Shown here: piece after piece, positions 12,670 through 14,184 of the stretch
Numbering within the stretch: position 1 is the stretch's first letter
Layout of the letters: each line of letters opens with the position of its first letter
Assembly: GCA_016840905.1 (NCBI GenBank)
Contig: JAEORM010000308.1
Span: 1 to 14,184 of the forward strand
Length of the DNA stretch: 14,184 bases
Direction: 5' to 3'
Origin: Candidatus Gerdarchaeota archaeon
GTDB lineage: Archaea > Asgardarchaeota > Heimdallarchaeia > JABLTI01
The notes under the pieces: model-generated
The model's input: the letters and a program-made list of their open reading frames with translations, nothing else
Told to the model about the DNA's origin: nothing
The model's database searches: none
Program-made: the position numbers and the translations under genes

Positions 12670-14184
12670 TTGCAAATTAAAACAAAAAACATGCTTTGGG
12701 TAATAATGATTCTTTCAAGTATTATCCTTGGGGAAAGTATAGCGGCAGGTGCAATGCCAACTTCAATACCAGATACTGAAGTAACACCAAATCTATTCCA
12801 TATAGGACAATTTAACATCAGTATAGTTGTTTCTGAAACAGCTTTCACTCCTGATGAATTTACAGTCAAGGAAAGTGCAACTGTAAATGTAACTATCGAA
12901 AGCGTAGATGTTGATCATACATTTTATATTCCAGAGTACGAACTAAATGAAACTATTGCTGCAAATACTACTCATAGCTTTGTATTTGTTGCAGATAAAC
13001 TAGGTGATTTTACATTTACATCATTAAACTCTACAGGTGAAGGAACAATGTATGTTATTGATCCGTATGTTCCTGACCTCCCACGTCCAGAAGATATTGA
13101 TGTTCTTCTCGATTATAGCCATAATGATAACTATACTTTGATGGAAGAAAAATATGATACACTTTTTAATTGGACTATAGATGATGCTAAATTTGATATC
13201 CTAGTTAACCATAATACTTTCTTAACTGATGAAGTAATGAGTGATCTTGAAGTATTGATTCTTCTTGAACCAAACGAGAATTTAACTGAAAATGAAATAC
13301 CTGTTGTAAAACGCTTCCTTAATAATGGTGGAAGCATGATTATTGGTGGTTCACCAGATACAGCTTTTACCAATATGTATGAAATAACCCAGCAATTTGG
13401 TTTCACATTTACAAATAGTTCAGCTAGATACATCAACGCAACAATTACTGGGAGTCCAGTTGGTGAAAACAACACCTTAGCTGAATTTTTAGTTACAGAC
13501 TTTACTGATCATCCTATTATTTCTGAAAATCAATATGTTCCATTGACAGATGAAATTGTTTCTAAAATGAAGTACACAGGTACAGTTTTGACATTTAATG
13601 CTACTTGGGCAGCAGAACGTCTTGCTTTTGATAACTTAACCGACACAAGGAATTTAGTTGATTGTTATACTTTAGCAACAGGTAATGAATCAATTTTTGC
13701 TGATTTTAATGGTGATACCATTGTTAGTGAAAATGAAACTCTTGGTGCAGAAAATACTTTTATTGTTGCAGCTGAATCAGCCTTCAATAGTAGAGTATTT
13801 GCTATTGGGTGTGCTGACATCTTTAATATAACAATGGTAGGACGAAATCCTGAGAATTTAATTTTATACCAAAGAGCATTACAATGGGTATCAAGAATGT
13901 ATTCTATTCTTCAAAGTAGTGATTATACTTTAAGCTCATATGAAGTTTCAAGAGATGACATTATTAATTCAACAATTATCATTAAAGCTCAAAATAATAC
14001 CATCACAGATTCTATAACAGTTACAATACGCATTTGGCGAAGTGAGAGAATAGAAACAGAATTTGTCTACACACCAATAAATGCCTCTTACTTTGAAGGA
14101 CAAATCGATACAACAAATATCACAAGAGGAACTGTTTATATTGAAGCTGTTGCTCACAAACGAGGATATGGGTATAACCTAACT
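12670..14184 (+). CDS. Secreted cupredoxin-like/GIFT-domain protein, 3' end beyond window
   Basis: 505 codons are visible without a stop. The best start is TTG at 12670 with GAGGTG seven bases upstream; ATG at 12691 is the alternative. A signal peptide follows (basic IKTK, hydrophobic MLWVIMILSSIIL, cleavage near AAGAMP). Residues ~43-131 form a cupredoxin-like domain resembling COX2 (DHTFYIPEYEL, ADKLGDFTFTS). His83 and Met127 are kept, but the CuA cysteines and loop histidine are replaced, so copper binding is doubtful. Residues ~145-411 resemble the GIFT/DUF4350 glutamine-amidotransferase-like fold (VLLDYSHNDNY, FLNNGGSMIIGGSPD). A beta-sandwich begins at ~418. About 20 N-x-S/T sequons suggest a glycosylated surface protein. 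A possible calcium loop is DFNGDTIVSENE (345-356). Function unknown. Confidence 0.8.
   Translation, partial: MQIKTKNMLWVIMILSSIILGESIAAGAMPTSIPDTEVTPNLFHIGQFNISIVVSETAFTPDEFTVKESATVNVTIESVDVDHTFYIPEYELNETIAANTTHSFVFVADKLGDFTFTSLNSTGEGTMYVIDPYVPDLPRPEDIDVLLDYSHNDNYTLMEEKYDTLFNWTIDDAKFDILVNHNTFLTDEVMSDLEVLILLEPNENLTENEIPVVKRFLNNGGSMIIGGSPDTAFTNMYEITQQFGFTFTNSSARYINATITGSPVGENNTLAEFLVTDFTDHPIISENQYVPLTDEIVSKMKYTGTVLTFNATWAAERLAFDNLTDTRNLVDCYTLATGNESIFADFNGDTIVSENETLGAENTFIVAAESAFNSRVFAIGCADIFNITMVGRNPENLILYQRALQWVSRMYSILQSSDYTLSSYEVSRDDIINSTIIIKAQNNTITDSITVTIRIWRSERIETEFVYTPINASYFEGQIDTTNITRGTVYIEAVAHKRGYGYNLT

Noticed and set aside
12654..12869. Minus-strand open frame over the start of the secreted-protein gene
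   Set aside because: Antisense to a coding sequence with a signal peptide and a good ribosome site; no protein features.
13131..13475. 114-codon minus-strand open frame within the GIFT-like region
   Set aside because: Shadow of the plus-strand gene; serine/valine-rich reading with no motif.
1..14184. Mobile elements, attachment sites or CRISPR arrays
   Set aside because: No transposase, integrase or spaced direct repeats were seen, and the tRNA ends are not duplicated nearby.

Overview
The window comes from an archaeon, most likely an Asgard (Promethearchaeota) lineage, possibly Heimdall-like; the phylum is inference. Seen directly: ribosomal proteins uL2, uL23, uL4, uL3 and uS10 of archaeal/eukaryotic type, two tRNA genes whose introns sit at the archaeal 37/38 position with bulge-helix-bulge type folds, a METTL5-type methyltransferase and a Roadblock/LC7 protein. 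The DNA is AT-rich (about one third G+C by eye), and arginine is often CGA. I see no mobile element, CRISPR array or phage gene.

Layout. 1-856 (-) is a DUF3795-type cysteine-rich protein cut by the window edge, divergent from a DUF998-like membrane protein (1058-1783, +). 1819-2024 (-) is an open protein-like stretch without a start, probably a gene remnant. Next on the minus strand are an MFS transporter with a histidine-rich loop (2025-3368) and a two-domain GNAT protein (3445-4368). The ribosomal cluster rpl3-rpl4-rpl23-rpl2 (7360 down to 4485, -) follows. It stops after rpl2 instead of continuing to rps19, and rps10 (7691-8005, +) is transcribed away from it. The 330-base divergent spacer carries a strong hairpin in the rpl3 leader and an imperfect dyad.

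8006-9234 is RNA-rich: a bulged hairpin after rps10, tRNA-Ser(CGA) (-) and tRNA-Leu(TAA) (+), both with introns and encoded CCA, a 68-aa zinc-ribbon gene, and an elaborate hairpin at 9035-9082 in an otherwise AT-rich gap. Enolase (9235-10569, +), with a clear hairpin/T-tract terminator, and the METTL5-like gene (10645-11274, +) come next, followed by a GIY-YIG protein (-), a winged-helix protein (+) and a Roadblock protein (-). The last two end back to back with no spacer.

The right end (12670-14184, +, incomplete) encodes a secreted protein: signal peptide, cupredoxin-like domain lacking most copper ligands, a GIFT/DUF4350-like domain and the start of a beta-sandwich, with about 20 N-glycosylation sequons. 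Its upstream region holds two inverted repeats, one flanking a TATA-like box. A similar repeat sharing the octamer ACTAATAA precedes the MFS gene.

The core is housekeeping (ribosome assembly, tRNA supply, glycolysis, rRNA modification), flanked by lineage-specific genes. No multi-gene undescribed system is obvious. The best leads are the secreted cupredoxin/GIFT protein, the structured intergenic RNAs, and the His-rich transporter.
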